Source: Hungatella hathewayi (GTDB taxonomy: Bacteria > Bacillota > Clostridia > Lachnospirales > Lachnospiraceae). Taken from it: 64,000 nucleotides of DNA. A model generated the notes under the pieces. That model did not search any database, was not told the DNA's origin, and saw only the letters and a program-made list of their open reading frames with translations. The position numbers were made by a program, and so were the translations under genes. Shown in pieces: positions 19,511-28,115 of the stretch. The DNA is taken from NCBI GenBank assembly GCA_025149285.1, contig CP102274.1:392501-456500 (forward strand), read 5' to 3'. The stretch's first letter is position 1, and every line of letters begins with the position of its first letter.

Positions 19511-19708
19511 ATGAATTTTGAGGTTGGAGATATTGTAAAACTGAAAAAACAACATCCCTGCGGCAGCAGCGAATGGGAAATTATGCGGGTCGGCGCTGAT
19601 TTTCGTTTGAAATGTATGGGCTGCGGACACATGATCATGGTTCCCAGAAAGCTGGTAGAGAAGAACGCCAGAGGGCTGAAGGGAGCAGATGGGGTGGAAA
19701 AGAGATAG
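19511..19708 (+). CDS. DUF951 family protein
   Basis: A 65-residue protein of the small Firmicutes DUF951 family. The signature is VGDIVKLKKQHPCGSSEWEI, LKCMGCGH and a conserved late VPRKLVEK. The three cysteines near residues 17, 37 and 40 could bind a metal. GGGAG lies just before the ATG. It commonly sits close to the rpsF operon in Firmicutes, as here. Function unknown; an SH3-like small beta-barrel is likely. Confidence 0.88.
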   Translation: MNFEVGDIVKLKKQHPCGSSEWEIMRVGADFRLKCMGCGHMIMVPRKLVEKNARGLKGADGVEKR

Positions 19709-19755
19709 AATGCCCTGGAAATGTCGTGAAATCGTAGAAAAGCAGGAAAAAGTAC

Positions 19756-19784
19756 TTGCTTTTCCTGCCAATTTCTGATAAAAT
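19756..19784 (+). promoter_or_regulatory. Predicted promoter of rpsF-ssb-rpsR
   Basis: TTGCTT (19756-19761), a 17-bp spacer and TAAAAT (19779-19784). A 9-bp inverted repeat (GCAGGAAAA with TTTTCCTGC) overlaps the -35 box and may also act as a weak terminator for the DUF951 gene. Confidence 0.6.
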
Positions 19785-19806
19785 ATTAATCCGTGACACA
19801 TTAAAT

Positions 19807-19852
19807 TCCTTGCTCCTGAAACTGAAAGCAGGGGCCAGAGACCACAAGGAGG
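19807..19852 (+). promoter_or_regulatory. Structured rpsF leader sequestering the ribosome binding site
   Basis: An outer stem pairs TCCTTG (19807-19812) with CAAGGA (19845-19850), which is part of the AAGGAGG ribosome binding site. An inner stem pairs CTCCTG (19813-19818) with CAGGGG (19829-19834). The fold would hide the rpsF start. It is in the position where the S6:S18 complex represses its own operon in many bacteria, but I do not see the known CCG-bearing motif clearly, so the S6:S18 link is an inference. Confidence 0.5.
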
Positions 19853-19861
19853 TAAAGAAGC

Positions 19862-20149
19862 ATGAACAAGTATGAGTTAGCCGTTGTTCTTAACGTTAAG
19901 CTCGAAGATGAGGAGAGAGCAGCAGCCATCGAGAAGATTACAAATTATATCACTCGTTTTGGCGGTACTGTAACCAACATCGACGAATGGGGTAAGAAGA
20001 GATTAGCTTACGAAATTCAGAAGATGAAAGAGGGATTCTACTACTTCATCCAGTTTGATGGCGATTCCACAACACCGAACGAGTTAGAATCACGCGTTCG
20101 TATTATGGAACCAGTTATCAGATATTTATGCGTAAGACAAGAGGCATAA
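19862..20149 (+). CDS. rpsF: 30S ribosomal protein S6
   Basis: A 95-residue ribosomal protein that binds 16S rRNA in the platform of the small subunit together with S18. The family core is clear: YELAVVLNVKLEDEERAAAI, the segment GGTVTNIDEWGKKRLAYEIQ, and the late EPVIRYLCVRQE. It has normal length. AAGGAGG sits 9 nt before ATG 19862. It is the first gene of the classic rpsF-ssb-rpsR operon (gaps of 22 and 45 nt). Confidence 0.98.
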   Translation: MNKYELAVVLNVKLEDEERAAAIEKITNYITRFGGTVTNIDEWGKKRLAYEIQKMKEGFYYFIQFDGDSTTPNELESRVRIMEPVIRYLCVRQEA

Positions 20150-20171
20150 TCGATAAAGAAAGTGTGATCGT

Positions 20172-20624
20172 ATGAACAGAGTAATCCTGATGGGTAGATT
20201 GACCCGTGATCCAGAAGTAAGATATTCCCAGGGCGAGCGCGCCATGGCCATCGCAAGATATACGCTTGCTGTTGACAGAAGAGGCCGCAGAAACCAGGAC
20301 GGCAACGAGCAGACAGCAGATTTCATCAACTGTGTCGCTTTTGACAGAGCAGGTGAGTTTGCCGAGAAGTATTTCCGCCAGGGCATGAGAGTGTTGATTT
20401 CCGGAAGGATCCAGACTGGCAGTTACACGAATAAGGACGGTATCAAAGTTTACACGACTGATATCATTGTAGACGATCAGGAATTCGCCGACAGCAAGGG
20501 CGCGGCTTCCGGTGAGGGCGGCGGCTATCAGCCGACATCCAGACCGGCACCGTCTTCCGCAATCGGTGATGGATTTATGAATATCCCGGATGGAGTCGAA
20601 GACGAAGGACTTCCATTCAACTAA
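20172..20624 (+). CDS. ssb: Single-stranded DNA-binding protein
   Basis: 150 residues. The N-terminal OB-fold starts MNRVILMGRLTRDPEVRYSQ and includes FINCVAFDRAGEFAEKYFRQ. A glycine-rich, flexible linker (ASGEGGGYQPTSRPAPSS) follows. The acidic C-terminal tip reads VEDEGLPFN, the usual protein-interaction tail D-D-x-P-F with one extra asparagine after the phenylalanine. It coats single-stranded DNA in replication, recombination and repair. Its place between S6 and S18 is conserved across bacteria. Confidence 0.98.
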   Translation: MNRVILMGRLTRDPEVRYSQGERAMAIARYTLAVDRRGRRNQDGNEQTADFINCVAFDRAGEFAEKYFRQGMRVLISGRIQTGSYTNKDGIKVYTTDIIVDDQEFADSKGAASGEGGGYQPTSRPAPSSAIGDGFMNIPDGVEDEGLPFN

Positions 20625-20669
20625 ATTTACAGGGATAGAAACAACAAAATCTAACAGGAGGTAGTACCA

Positions 20670-20936
20670 ATGGCATATAATAAGAATGATAAAGCTGATG
20701 GCGCCAAGTTCAGAAGAGGCGGCATGCGCAGAAGAAAAAAAGTATGTGTATTCTGTGGTGAGAAGAACGGCACCATCGATTATAAAGATGTAAATAAATT
20801 AAAAAGATATGTCTCTGAAAGAGGAAAAATCCTTCCGAGACGTATTACAGGCAACTGTGCAAAGCATCAGAGAGCACTTACCGTTGCAATCAAGAGAGCA
20901 AGACACATCGCTCTTATGCCTTACACAATGGAATAA
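20670..20936 (+). CDS. rpsR: 30S ribosomal protein S18
   Basis: An 88-residue platform protein that partners with S6. Family signatures are [20 protein letters not shown] (with a CxxC pair), [20 protein letters not shown] and the ending [12 protein letters not shown] fourth cysteine in GNCAKHQ completes a possible zinc site of the C+ type. AGGAGG precedes the ATG. It is last in the operon and followed by a terminator. Confidence 0.98.
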   Translation: MAYNKNDKADGAKFRRGGMRRRKKVCVFCGEKNGTIDYKDVNKLKRYVSERGKILPRRITGNCAKHQRALTVAIKRARHIALMPYTME

Positions 20937-20961
20937 ACCTTTATTTTATAAGGGTTTTGCG

Positions 20962-21001
20962 AATGAGATTCCGTAAGAAATTATGGGGTCTCATTTTTTT
21001 G
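20962..21001 (+). terminator. Terminator of rpsF-ssb-rpsR
   Basis: AATGAGATTCC pairs with GGGGTCTCATT and is followed by a run of T up to 21001. It lies 25 nt after the rpsR stop. Confidence 0.88.
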
Positions 21002-21045
21002 CAGAAAAGTCGGAAATTTCCAAGTGTGTTTCCAGTTTTTTTCCA

Positions 21046-21074
21046 TTTACGCCTATCATGTATTTCCCTATAAT
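21046..21074 (+). promoter_or_regulatory. Predicted promoter of carbohydrate locus 2
   Basis: TTTACG (21046-21051), a 17-bp spacer and TATAAT (21069-21074), about 45 nt before the GH115 start codon. Confidence 0.58.
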
Positions 21075-21118
21075 GGAGTGGGGATACGATAGAATTTTTC
21101 ACGGTATAGGAGGCTATG

Positions 21119-23182
21119 ATGGGAACATTTTTATTGGATAAAAGCGTTACGGCAGACATGGGAACGATGAAGGACAGAGGTGCGGTGAGACGAGCGGTGG
21201 AGCGGTTTTACCGGGATCTGGATATGGTGGTTGACGGGGATTTGGCTTTTGGGGGCGGGATAGAGCTCTGCGAGGAATCCATGGAACCGGAACAGTACAG
21301 GATACTGGTTGAGGAGAAACGGATGGTCATCTGTGCGGGGGATGAACTGGGATTTGTGTACGCACTGCTGCATTTGAGCGAGGCGTATATGGGGATACTG
21401 CCGTTTTGGTTCTGGAATGATCAGAAATTCGAGAAGCGGGAGGTTGTGGAGATCCCGGTAGGAACGATCGCTTCGTCTCCATATCCGGTGAGATACAGAG
21501 GCTGGTTCTTAAACGATGAGGTGCTGATCAGCCGCTGGGATGGCGGCGTGAGTAAGGAGTATCCGTGGGAGATGGCATTTGAGGCACTTCTGCGGCTGGG
21601 AGGAAATTTAGTGATACCGGGGACCGATGCAAATTCCAAAATTTATGCGGGACTGGCCGCAGAGATGGGGCTCTGGATCACTCATCATCACGCGGAACCG
21701 CTGGGAGCCGAGATGTTTGCACGGGTCTACCCGGATAAGATGCCTTCCTTTGCGGAGTATCCGGAGCTCTTCTACGGCCTGTGGGAGGAGGGAATCCAGA
21801 GGCAGAAGAATTACCGCGTTATCTGGAATATCGGATTCCGTGGGCAGGGAGACCGGCCTTTCTGGGATGATGATCCGCAGTATGACACCCCGAAGAAGCG
21901 CGGGGATTTAATCAGCAGCCTGATGGTGCGCCAGTACGAGCTGGTAAAGAAGTATGTGGAAAATCCTGTATTCTGCACAAATCTCTACGGGGAGACGATG
22001 GAACTGTATCAGCAGGGATTCCTGACTCTGCCGGAGGATGTGATTACCATCTGGGCCGACAACGGTTACGGGAAAATGGTATCGAGAAGACAGGGAAACC
22101 ACAATCCCAGAGTGCCGGCGCTGCCTCCCGCAGAATTGAGGGATGGGAACCATGGAACGTATTATCACGTCTCTTTTTACGATCTGCAGGCGGCAAATCA
22201 CATTACTATGCTGCCAAATTCTATGGAATTTGTGGAAAAAGAATTGAAAATAGCGTATGATTGTGGAATAAAGAGTCTGTGGGTTGTCAACTGTTCTAAT
22301 GTAAAACCCCATGTATATCCGCTGGACTTTATCGGGAATCTGTGGAGAGGAAATTCGCTTACCGCAGAGGAACACAGAAGGCGGTATATGGAGTCTTACT
22401 ATGCTTATGGACAGCGGATTGACGGAAACGATCTTTTGGAGCCTCTTCAGGATCTGTTTGAAGCGTATTTTGATTGTACGGTTCCATATGGAAATGAGGA
22501 GGACGAGCGGGCGGGAGACCAGTTTTATAATTACGTGACCAGGGATTTTGTCTGCCGTATCATGAAGGATGGGGGACGGAGACCGGAACCGGAGCTTAAC
22601 TGGTTTGCCCCGGGAGAGAGTCTGGAAGAACAGATGGAACATTACCGAAAGACGATTGCAGGTGGGAAAAATGCATTTGAACCGCTTCTGGAAGCGTGCA
22701 GCCGGATGGCAGAGCAGGCGGGACCGCTAATGGAAGACTCCCTTCTCCTGCAGGTGAAAATACATACTTACTGTCTGAGAGGTGCTGTGTCCTTCTGTGA
22801 CGGTTATGAGGCGTATGCAGGTAAACAGTATCTGAAGGCGTTTTATTTATTCGGCAGGGCGGCGGACTGGTATGAGGCGGCAGACCGGTCTATGAGAGAG
22901 CGGGAACACGGAAAGTGGAAGGGATTTTACGAAAATGACTGTCTCTGCGATGTCAAGGAGACCGCCTGCTGTCTGAGACGGCTGATGGGATATATCAGGA
23001 ATTTAGGGGACGGCCCTCATTTCTATGAGTGGCAGAGGGAGGTTACCTATTCGGAGGAAGATAAGAGGGTGGTTCTCATTACCAATATGGAGAATCATAT
23101 GACGGATCAGGAACTTTACCAGGCGATGAAGGAGCGGGAAAGTGATGAGAAAGCGTTGGGATCAGTGGGTGGAACGGTTTAG
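21119..23182 (+). CDS. GH115-family alpha-glucuronidase
   Basis: About 687 residues without a signal peptide, so a cytoplasmic enzyme. GH115 enzymes remove glucuronic acid or 4-O-methylglucuronic acid from xylan and related chains. Family features are RYRGWFLNDEVLISRW near residue 120, the HHHAEPLG block, IGFRGQGDRPFW, ITIWADNGYGKM and YYHVSFYDLQAAN, which together form the catalytic barrel. A helical C-terminal part follows. Of two adjacent ATG codons, 21119 is preferred because AGGAGG lies 5 nt upstream, against 2 nt for 21116. It overlaps the histidine kinase gene by 38 nt, so enzyme and sensor are translated from one message. Confidence 0.88.
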   Translation: MGTFLLDKSVTADMGTMKDRGAVRRAVERFYRDLDMVVDGDLAFGGGIELCEESMEPEQYRILVEEKRMVICAGDELGFVYALLHLSEAYMGILPFWFWNDQKFEKREVVEIPVGTIASSPYPVRYRGWFLNDEVLISRWDGGVSKEYPWEMAFEALLRLGGNLVIPGTDANSKIYAGLAAEMGLWITHHHAEPLGAEMFARVYPDKMPSFAEYPELFYGLWEEGIQRQKNYRVIWNIGFRGQGDRPFWDDDPQYDTPKKRGDLISSLMVRQYELVKKYVENPVFCTNLYGETMELYQQGFLTLPEDVITIWADNGYGKMVSRRQGNHNPRVPALPPAELRDGNHGTYYHVSFYDLQAANHITMLPNSMEFVEKELKIAYDCGIKSLWVVNCSNVKPHVYPLDFIGNLWRGNSLTAEEHRRRYMESYYAYGQRIDGNDLLEPLQDLFEAYFDCTVPYGNEEDERAGDQFYNYVTRDFVCRIMKDGGRRPEPELNWFAPGESLEEQMEHYRKTIAGGKNAFEPLLEACSRMAEQAGPLMEDSLLLQVKIHTYCLRGAVSFCDGYEAYAGKQYLKAFYLFGRAADWYEAADRSMREREHGKWKGFYENDCLCDVKETACCLRRLMGYIRNLGDGPHFYEWQREVTYSEEDKRVVLITNMENHMTDQELYQAMKERESDEKALGSVGGTV

Positions 23183-24899
23183 GAATACGAGCCTTGCCAG
23201 AAAGATGATGGTGGTCTATGTGGCCATATTCGGAATTCTGTGCAGTATCACGCTGCTTGCCATGCAGGTTACCTTAAGTATCTATGACGGCCAGCTTTAC
23301 CATAAGTCCCTGGAGGAACTGAATTTCTTCACGGAGCGGGTGGATGGAGAGCTGAAAAAGGTGGAGGAGCTGTCTTTCGATCTGGCGATGGATTACGAGA
23401 TTCAAAATCAGCTTTCGATTATAAAAAGCGCGAAGAACAAGGCGGAATACTCTTTTCAGATGTCGAAGCTGCGAAGCAGGCTGACCACGGAGGCGCTGTC
23501 GGCGGAGCTGGTGTCGGAATTTATCTATACGGATAAGTTTCTGACCAGATATGAGGTTGGGAAACGGTATGTGGAACTGCCGGTGGGGATTTACGACAGC
23601 CTGCTGGAGAAATTTGACAAGGCGAAAGGGGCTTATGTTTATGAGAATCCTACGGAGGAATTTCCCTACCTCGTCTCCGGCAGGGATATACGCAAACACA
23701 TCGATGCCAGCCTTGAATACCTGGGGAGTCTGATTTTTGTATCAGATATCCGGGTGCTGATCGAGAAGCATTTAAATCAGCTGAAAACCGATGTATCCAG
23801 CCTGTGCGTGACCAGCGACTCCGGCCTGATCTACCAGAGCGAGGACGGTCTGTATGAGAAAATCAGGCAGGTGCTGCCGGAGAGCGATTATGAGATCATA
23901 AATCTGCAGGGGAGAAAATATTTTCTCTGTCAGCTTACATCGGCAGAGACGGGCTGGACGTATGTGAATATGTTTCCGTACAGCTCGATTTACTTTATGA
24001 ACACCATGGTCCGCTACTGTCTGATCGGCGGATTTCTCGTGCTGTTTGTGGCGGCGATGCTGATTCTGAAGCGGCTTTCCACGGCCATCACCAGACCGCT
24101 TAACAGACTGACGGATTCAATTCAGATCGTGGAAGCAGGGGAGTTTCAGAAGGCGAAGGAGTATCTGGAGGGAGAGAAGCGCGGTGACGAGGCGGGAATT
24201 CTGACCCAGGAGTTCCAGATCATGCTGGATAAGATCATGGTTCTGATCCACGAAAATTATGAAAAGCAGATATTGCTGAAGGATACGCAGTACCGGGCAC
24301 TTCAGGCTCAGATAAATCCTCATTTTCTATATAATACGCTGAATTCCATTAACTGGATGATACGGTCGGGCAAAAATGAGGAGGCGTCTGAGATGCTGAT
24401 CTCGCTGGGGGATTTGCTGCGGGCGGCATTTAAAAAGGAACAGCTGGCTACGGTTTTGGAGGAACTGGAACTGGCAAGGCATTATATTGATATTCAGAAG
24501 GTACGGTACCGGAGAAGGGCTGAGTTTCTCGTGGAGGCAGAGGGCGATTTGGAGGCGTACCACGTGCCGCGGATGATTCTGCAGCCGCTGGTGGAGAACT
24601 CGATCAACCATGGTGTGGACAACTCCTTAAATAAATGCAGGATTCTGGTGCGGGTTAAGGAAAATGAAGAGGCGCAGACCATGACTCTGGAGGTGGCGGA
24701 TGACGGACCCGGTATGACGGAGGAAGAACTGGCGGCTGTCAGGAATTTCACCATGGTGCCGAAGGGAAACGGAATTGGGCTTAAAAATATCAGCGAACGG
24801 CTGAACCTGATCTTTTCCGACGCGGTATTTGAGATAAGCAGCCAGCCCGGAAAGGGAACCGTTGTGAGGATTGAAATTCCGAAATATGGAGGGAAATAA
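23145..24899 (+). CDS. YesM-type sensor histidine kinase
   Basis: A membrane sensor kinase of 584 residues. Helix 1 (about 20-42, MVVYVAIFGILCSITLLAM) is followed by an extracellular sensor part of about 240 residues, helix 2 (about 286-308) and HAMP. The kinase box LQAQINPHFLYNTLNSINW has phospho-acceptor His393, and the ATP-binding motif is DDGPGMTEEE with the late GNGIGLKNISERL. ATG 23145 is taken, with AAGGAG 10 nt upstream; a GTG at 23142 is directly adjacent. The start lies inside the end of the GH115 gene. It partners with the AraC-type regulator that begins 2 nt after its stop. Confidence 0.93.
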   Translation: MRKRWDQWVERFRNTSLARKMMVVYVAIFGILCSITLLAMQVTLSIYDGQLYHKSLEELNFFTERVDGELKKVEELSFDLAMDYEIQNQLSIIKSAKNKAEYSFQMSKLRSRLTTEALSAELVSEFIYTDKFLTRYEVGKRYVELPVGIYDSLLEKFDKAKGAYVYENPTEEFPYLVSGRDIRKHIDASLEYLGSLIFVSDIRVLIEKHLNQLKTDVSSLCVTSDSGLIYQSEDGLYEKIRQVLPESDYEIINLQGRKYFLCQLTSAETGWTYVNMFPYSSIYFMNTMVRYCLIGGFLVLFVAAMLILKRLSTAITRPLNRLTDSIQIVEAGEFQKAKEYLEGEKRGDEAGILTQEFQIMLDKIMVLIHENYEKQILLKDTQYRALQAQINPHFLYNTLNSINWMIRSGKNEEASEMLISLGDLLRAAFKKEQLATVLEELELARHYIDIQKVRYRRRAEFLVEAEGDLEAYHVPRMILQPLVENSINHGVDNSLNKCRILVRVKENEEAQTMTLEVADDGPGMTEEELAAVRNFTMVPKGNGIGLKNISERLNLIFSDAVFEISSQPGKGTVVRIEIPKYGGK

Positions 24900-24901
24900 A
24901 C

Positions 24902-26458
24902 GTGTATAAGCTTCTGATCGTGGACGATGAGGATGTGGAGAGAGAGGGGATGGCAGATTTTATCCAGTGGGAAAAGTACGGGATAAGTCTGGCGGGAACC
25001 GCATGGAACGGTGTCGAGGGATATGAGGAGATCCAGAATCAGATGCCGGATATCGTGATTACAGATATTAAGATGCCTGTCATGAATGGTATTGAGCTGA
25101 TCCGGAAGACGAGGGAGGACTTTCCGGATATTGTATTTATTGTGCTTTCCGGCTATGGGGAGTATGAATATACCAGCAGAGCCATGGAGCTGGGTGTGCG
25201 CCATTATATACTGAAGCCCTGTGATGAGGCGAAGATTGTGGAAGTGATCGGTAAGGTGACGGAGGAGCTTAAGGTCCGGGAAGAGAAGAAGAGGAAAGAG
25301 GTTGATATGCGGACCCAGGTCAAGCGGCTTGCCCCGAGAGCCAGAGAGCAGATGTTCCGCAATGTGCTGCTGAACCGGGAAGATATCCATAAGGATTTCG
25401 AGGCGTATCTGGGCGGCTGCGGTATCTTTTCAAAAGAGGTCTTTCTTCTGGCATTTCATAAGGAAACGTGGTTTGACTATCTGGAACAGTTTGTGGTGTC
25501 GAACATAATAACAGAGCTTCTGGGAAGCGGTCACGTGCTTCTGGTGACGTCTATCCGCAACGATGTGCTGCTTCTGTTGGATGGGCGTGTATTTGATGAG
25601 ATTCAGCCCGTCATTGTGAAGGTGAAAAAGGAGTATGAGAAGTTTGATTCCAGCCCGCTACAGACCGCGGTTTCCGGCCGCGGAAGCTGGGGGCAGATAC
25701 ACGGCCTCTATGAGGAGGTCTCGGGACTTTTAAAGATGGGAAAGATCGAGGCGGACACGGACGCTTTGTGGCATGGATTTTATAAGGATATCAACCGGGA
25801 GGAATTGATGCTGATTAATTACCGGGCTCTTAAGGCTGCAAAATCCTATGATACCATTCTGTTTGAACTGTATCTGGGGTTCGTAAAGATGCGGCTCAGA
25901 GGCGATCTGGCCGGAAGAAAGGAAGCGGTAATTTTATATGTGCTTGACATGCTCTATGAGGACGAGGACAATGAACGGGGGATGAAGGAGAAACTTTGGA
26001 ATGGAGAGGGCCGCAGCGGGGAAGGGAGCCAAAACGCCGGGGACGACAGGGAGCTTTTGAAGCTTTTGGCCGACTATATCAGTGAGAAGCAGGGATTTTA
26101 TCCGGGCGGAGATAAGGAAGAGCGGCGCATGCGCGATATTCTGCTGGGAATCTATCAGAATATCAGCAGACAGGAACTGAGCATTCAATGGCTGACGAAG
26201 GAAGTTCTGTACATGAATCAGGATTATTTCGGGCGGGTCTTTTCCAAGTGCATGAAACAGAAGTATTCCTCTTATCTGCTGAATGTTAGAATTGAACTGG
26301 CGAAACGGCTGATCTGGTATTTTCCGGAGATTAAGCTTTCCCAGATCGCGGAGGAAGTGGGGTACCCGGCGGATGGCCAGTATTTTTCCAAGACCTTCCG
26401 AAAATCGGTGGGAATGTCCCCTTCCGAGTACAAAGATTATATACAAAAACAGGCGTAA
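24902..26458 (+). CDS. YesN-type response regulator (REC plus AraC HTH)
   Basis: 518 residues starting from GTG. The receiver domain has D8-D9, phospho-acceptor D55 (IVITDIKMP) and the lysine in YILKPCD. A central linker with an acidic low-complexity patch (DEDNERGMKEKL...GRSGEGSQ) precedes the C-terminal AraC DNA-binding domain with two HTH units (MNQDYFGRVFSKCMKQKYSS; EVGYPADGQYFSKTFRKSVG). It sits between its kinase and the importer genes, with a terminator and a fresh start before the importer. Likely targets are that importer and its own operon. Confidence 0.93.
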   Translation: MYKLLIVDDEDVEREGMADFIQWEKYGISLAGTAWNGVEGYEEIQNQMPDIVITDIKMPVMNGIELIRKTREDFPDIVFIVLSGYGEYEYTSRAMELGVRHYILKPCDEAKIVEVIGKVTEELKVREEKKRKEVDMRTQVKRLAPRAREQMFRNVLLNREDIHKDFEAYLGGCGIFSKEVFLLAFHKETWFDYLEQFVVSNIITELLGSGHVLLVTSIRNDVLLLLDGRVFDEIQPVIVKVKKEYEKFDSSPLQTAVSGRGSWGQIHGLYEEVSGLLKMGKIEADTDALWHGFYKDINREELMLINYRALKAAKSYDTILFELYLGFVKMRLRGDLAGRKEAVILYVLDMLYEDEDNERGMKEKLWNGEGRSGEGSQNAGDDRELLKLLADYISEKQGFYPGGDKEERRMRDILLGIYQNISRQELSIQWLTKEVLYMNQDYFGRVFSKCMKQKYSSYLLNVRIELAKRLIWYFPEIKLSQIAEEVGYPADGQYFSKTFRKSVGMSPSEYKDYIQKQA

Positions 26459-26462
26459 TTTG

Positions 26463-26504
26463 AAAAAAACCGGCTTTTTCGCATTGGAAAAAGTCGGCTT
26501 TTTT
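26463..26504 (+). terminator. Terminator after the locus 2 response regulator
   Basis: AAAAAACCGGCTTTTTC pairs, with one bulge, with GAAAAAGTCGGCTTTTTT around a short loop and ends in six T. The importer gene starts 120 nt later. A TAGAAT (26552-26557) in the gap may be its -10 box, without a good -35. Confidence 0.75.
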
Positions 26505-26625
26505 CAATTGGGATGACGGCTTTTTCCATTTTTAATTGGTTTAAAATCATGTAGAATAACACCATAAACAAGGTGTGCACCGAACCTTTGAGAGTTAAAA
26601 ATAAAGAGATCAAGGAGAGATGGTT

Positions 26626-28014
26626 ATGAGAAAAATGAAACGTTTACTGGCGCTGGGGCTCGCCGGAATGATGGTACTGTCGGCAACGGGATGCGGAAGT
26701 TCGGATAAGACGAAAGGCAGTGCAGCCGACACAACACAGGCGGCAGCCACAGAAGGCACATCTGCAGGCGGCACAACCGCGGCAGCAGCTTCCTCCGATA
26801 GAGAAGATGTGACACTGAAGTTTACCTGGTGGGGCGGACAGACGAGACATGAACTGACCCAGCAGCTTCTGGATAAGTATACGGAACTTCACCCAAATGT
26901 AACATTCGAAGCGGTACCCTCCGGCTGGGATGGATATTTTGACAAGCTGGCGACTCAGGCGGCCGCAGGAGCCATGCCGGATATCGTTCAGATGGACTAT
27001 CTCTATATCAGTACCTATGCAAAGAACAATTCCATCGCAGATCTGACTCCGTATATAGAAGATGGCACCATCGATACTGCCAGTATCGATGAAAATCTGA
27101 TGAAGTCGGGTGAGATTGGAGGAAAGACAGTCGGACTCGTGTATTCCAGTTCCCTTCTCGCAATGGGGTATAATCCTGAAGTCCTGGAGGAAGCCGGTGT
27201 GGAAGTTCCTTCCATGGACTGGACCTGGAGTGACTTTATAGAATTATGTAAGACTGTGAAAGATAAGACGGGAAAGCTGGGCTCAGCGACCGGACCTGTG
27301 GATGATACCAACCTGTTTAATTACTGGGTGAGACAGCATGGCGCTTCTTTGTTCAGTGATGATCAGAAATCCCTCGGTTATGACGATGACCAGGTTTGTA
27401 TCGATTACTTAAATATGTGGTCGGAGCTGATGGCAGCAGGTGCGGTTCCGAATCCGGACGAATATGCGGCAATCCAGACACTGGGACAGGAAGCAGGACC
27501 GGTTGTAACAGGTGAAGGCGCTACCATGATTGAGTGGAACAACTATGCGAACAAGGTGGCATCCGTAAATGATAAGCTGAAGATTACTTCTCTGCCATTA
27601 TCTGATAACACCGAATATAAAGGCCTCTGGAATAAACCGGGCATGTTTTTGACGATTTCCGAAACGTCACCGCACAAAAAAGAGGCGGCTGAGTTTATCA
27701 ACTGGTTTGTAAATTCCGAGGAAGCCAATGACATTATGATGGGGGAAAGAGGAACCCCGGCATCGTCTGCTGTCAGGGAACACATGAAATCGACTGGTAA
27801 ATTATCTCCGCAGCAGGAAGAAATGTTTAATTATTTAGACATCACGGCAGATATCTGCGGCGAGACGCCTGCTCCGGACCCGATCGGTATGTCCGAAATC
27901 AATGAGGCTTTTAAGAACGCGGCTTACAGCGCATTCTACGGCCAGGTTTCGGCAGAAGAGGCCGCAAAGGCTTTCCGTGAAGAGGCCAATGCTATTCTGG
28001 TGAGAAATAACTAG
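26626..28014 (+). CDS. Sugar-binding lipoprotein of an ABC importer
   Basis: An extracellular solute-binding protein of 462 residues, family 1 (maltose/oligosaccharide type). A KR-rich start, a hydrophobic helix and lipobox SATGC mark a lipoprotein. A threonine/alanine-rich tether of about 35 residues (GTSAGGTTAAAASS) follows, and the binding domain opens with VTLKFTWWGGQTRHEL. Of two possible starts, ATG 26626 has AAGGAG 8 nt upstream and is chosen over 26620. The gene is followed by an internal hairpin with a T-tract and then the two permeases, the usual way to make more binding protein than permease. Confidence 0.93.
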   Translation: MRKMKRLLALGLAGMMVLSATGCGSSDKTKGSAADTTQAAATEGTSAGGTTAAAASSDREDVTLKFTWWGGQTRHELTQQLLDKYTELHPNVTFEAVPSGWDGYFDKLATQAAAGAMPDIVQMDYLYISTYAKNNSIADLTPYIEDGTIDTASIDENLMKSGEIGGKTVGLVYSSSLLAMGYNPEVLEEAGVEVPSMDWTWSDFIELCKTVKDKTGKLGSATGPVDDTNLFNYWVRQHGASLFSDDQKSLGYDDDQVCIDYLNMWSELMAAGAVPNPDEYAAIQTLGQEAGPVVTGEGATMIEWNNYANKVASVNDKLKITSLPLSDNTEYKGLWNKPGMFLTISETSPHKKEAAEFINWFVNSEEANDIMMGERGTPASSAVREHMKSTGKLSPQQEEMFNYLDITADICGETPAPDPIGMSEINEAFKNAAYSAFYGQVSAEEAAKAFREEANAILVRNN

Positions 28015-28061
28015 AACGTGGGAAAACGTATTTGCAGACACGTTTAGGAAACAAAGACAAA

Positions 28062-28095
28062 GGGATTGCACAAGACATTGTGACAGTCCCTTTTT
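28062..28095 (+). terminator. Internal terminator/attenuator between binding protein and permease
   Basis: GGGATTGCACAA pairs with TTGTGACAGTCCC (one bulged base) and is followed by TTTTT. It lies within an operon, 48 nt after the lipoprotein stop and 20 nt before the permease start. It probably reduces read-through or protects the 3' end of the upstream message. Confidence 0.7.
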
Positions 28096-28115
28096 AAAAG
28101 ACCGAGGTGACTATT

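Noticed and set aside
21908-22642. 244-codon minus-strand open frame
   Set aside because: It is antisense to the conserved core of GH115 and carries no domain of its own.
24494-25390. 298-codon minus-strand open frame
   Set aside because: It spans the junction of a clear kinase and regulator on the other strand; histidine- and leucine-rich composition typical of an antisense shadow.
28021-28106. A transcription end with a new operon after the binding protein
   Set aside because: The hairpin is followed by permease genes that are obligate partners and have no clear promoter, so an attenuating internal terminator fits better than an operon boundary.
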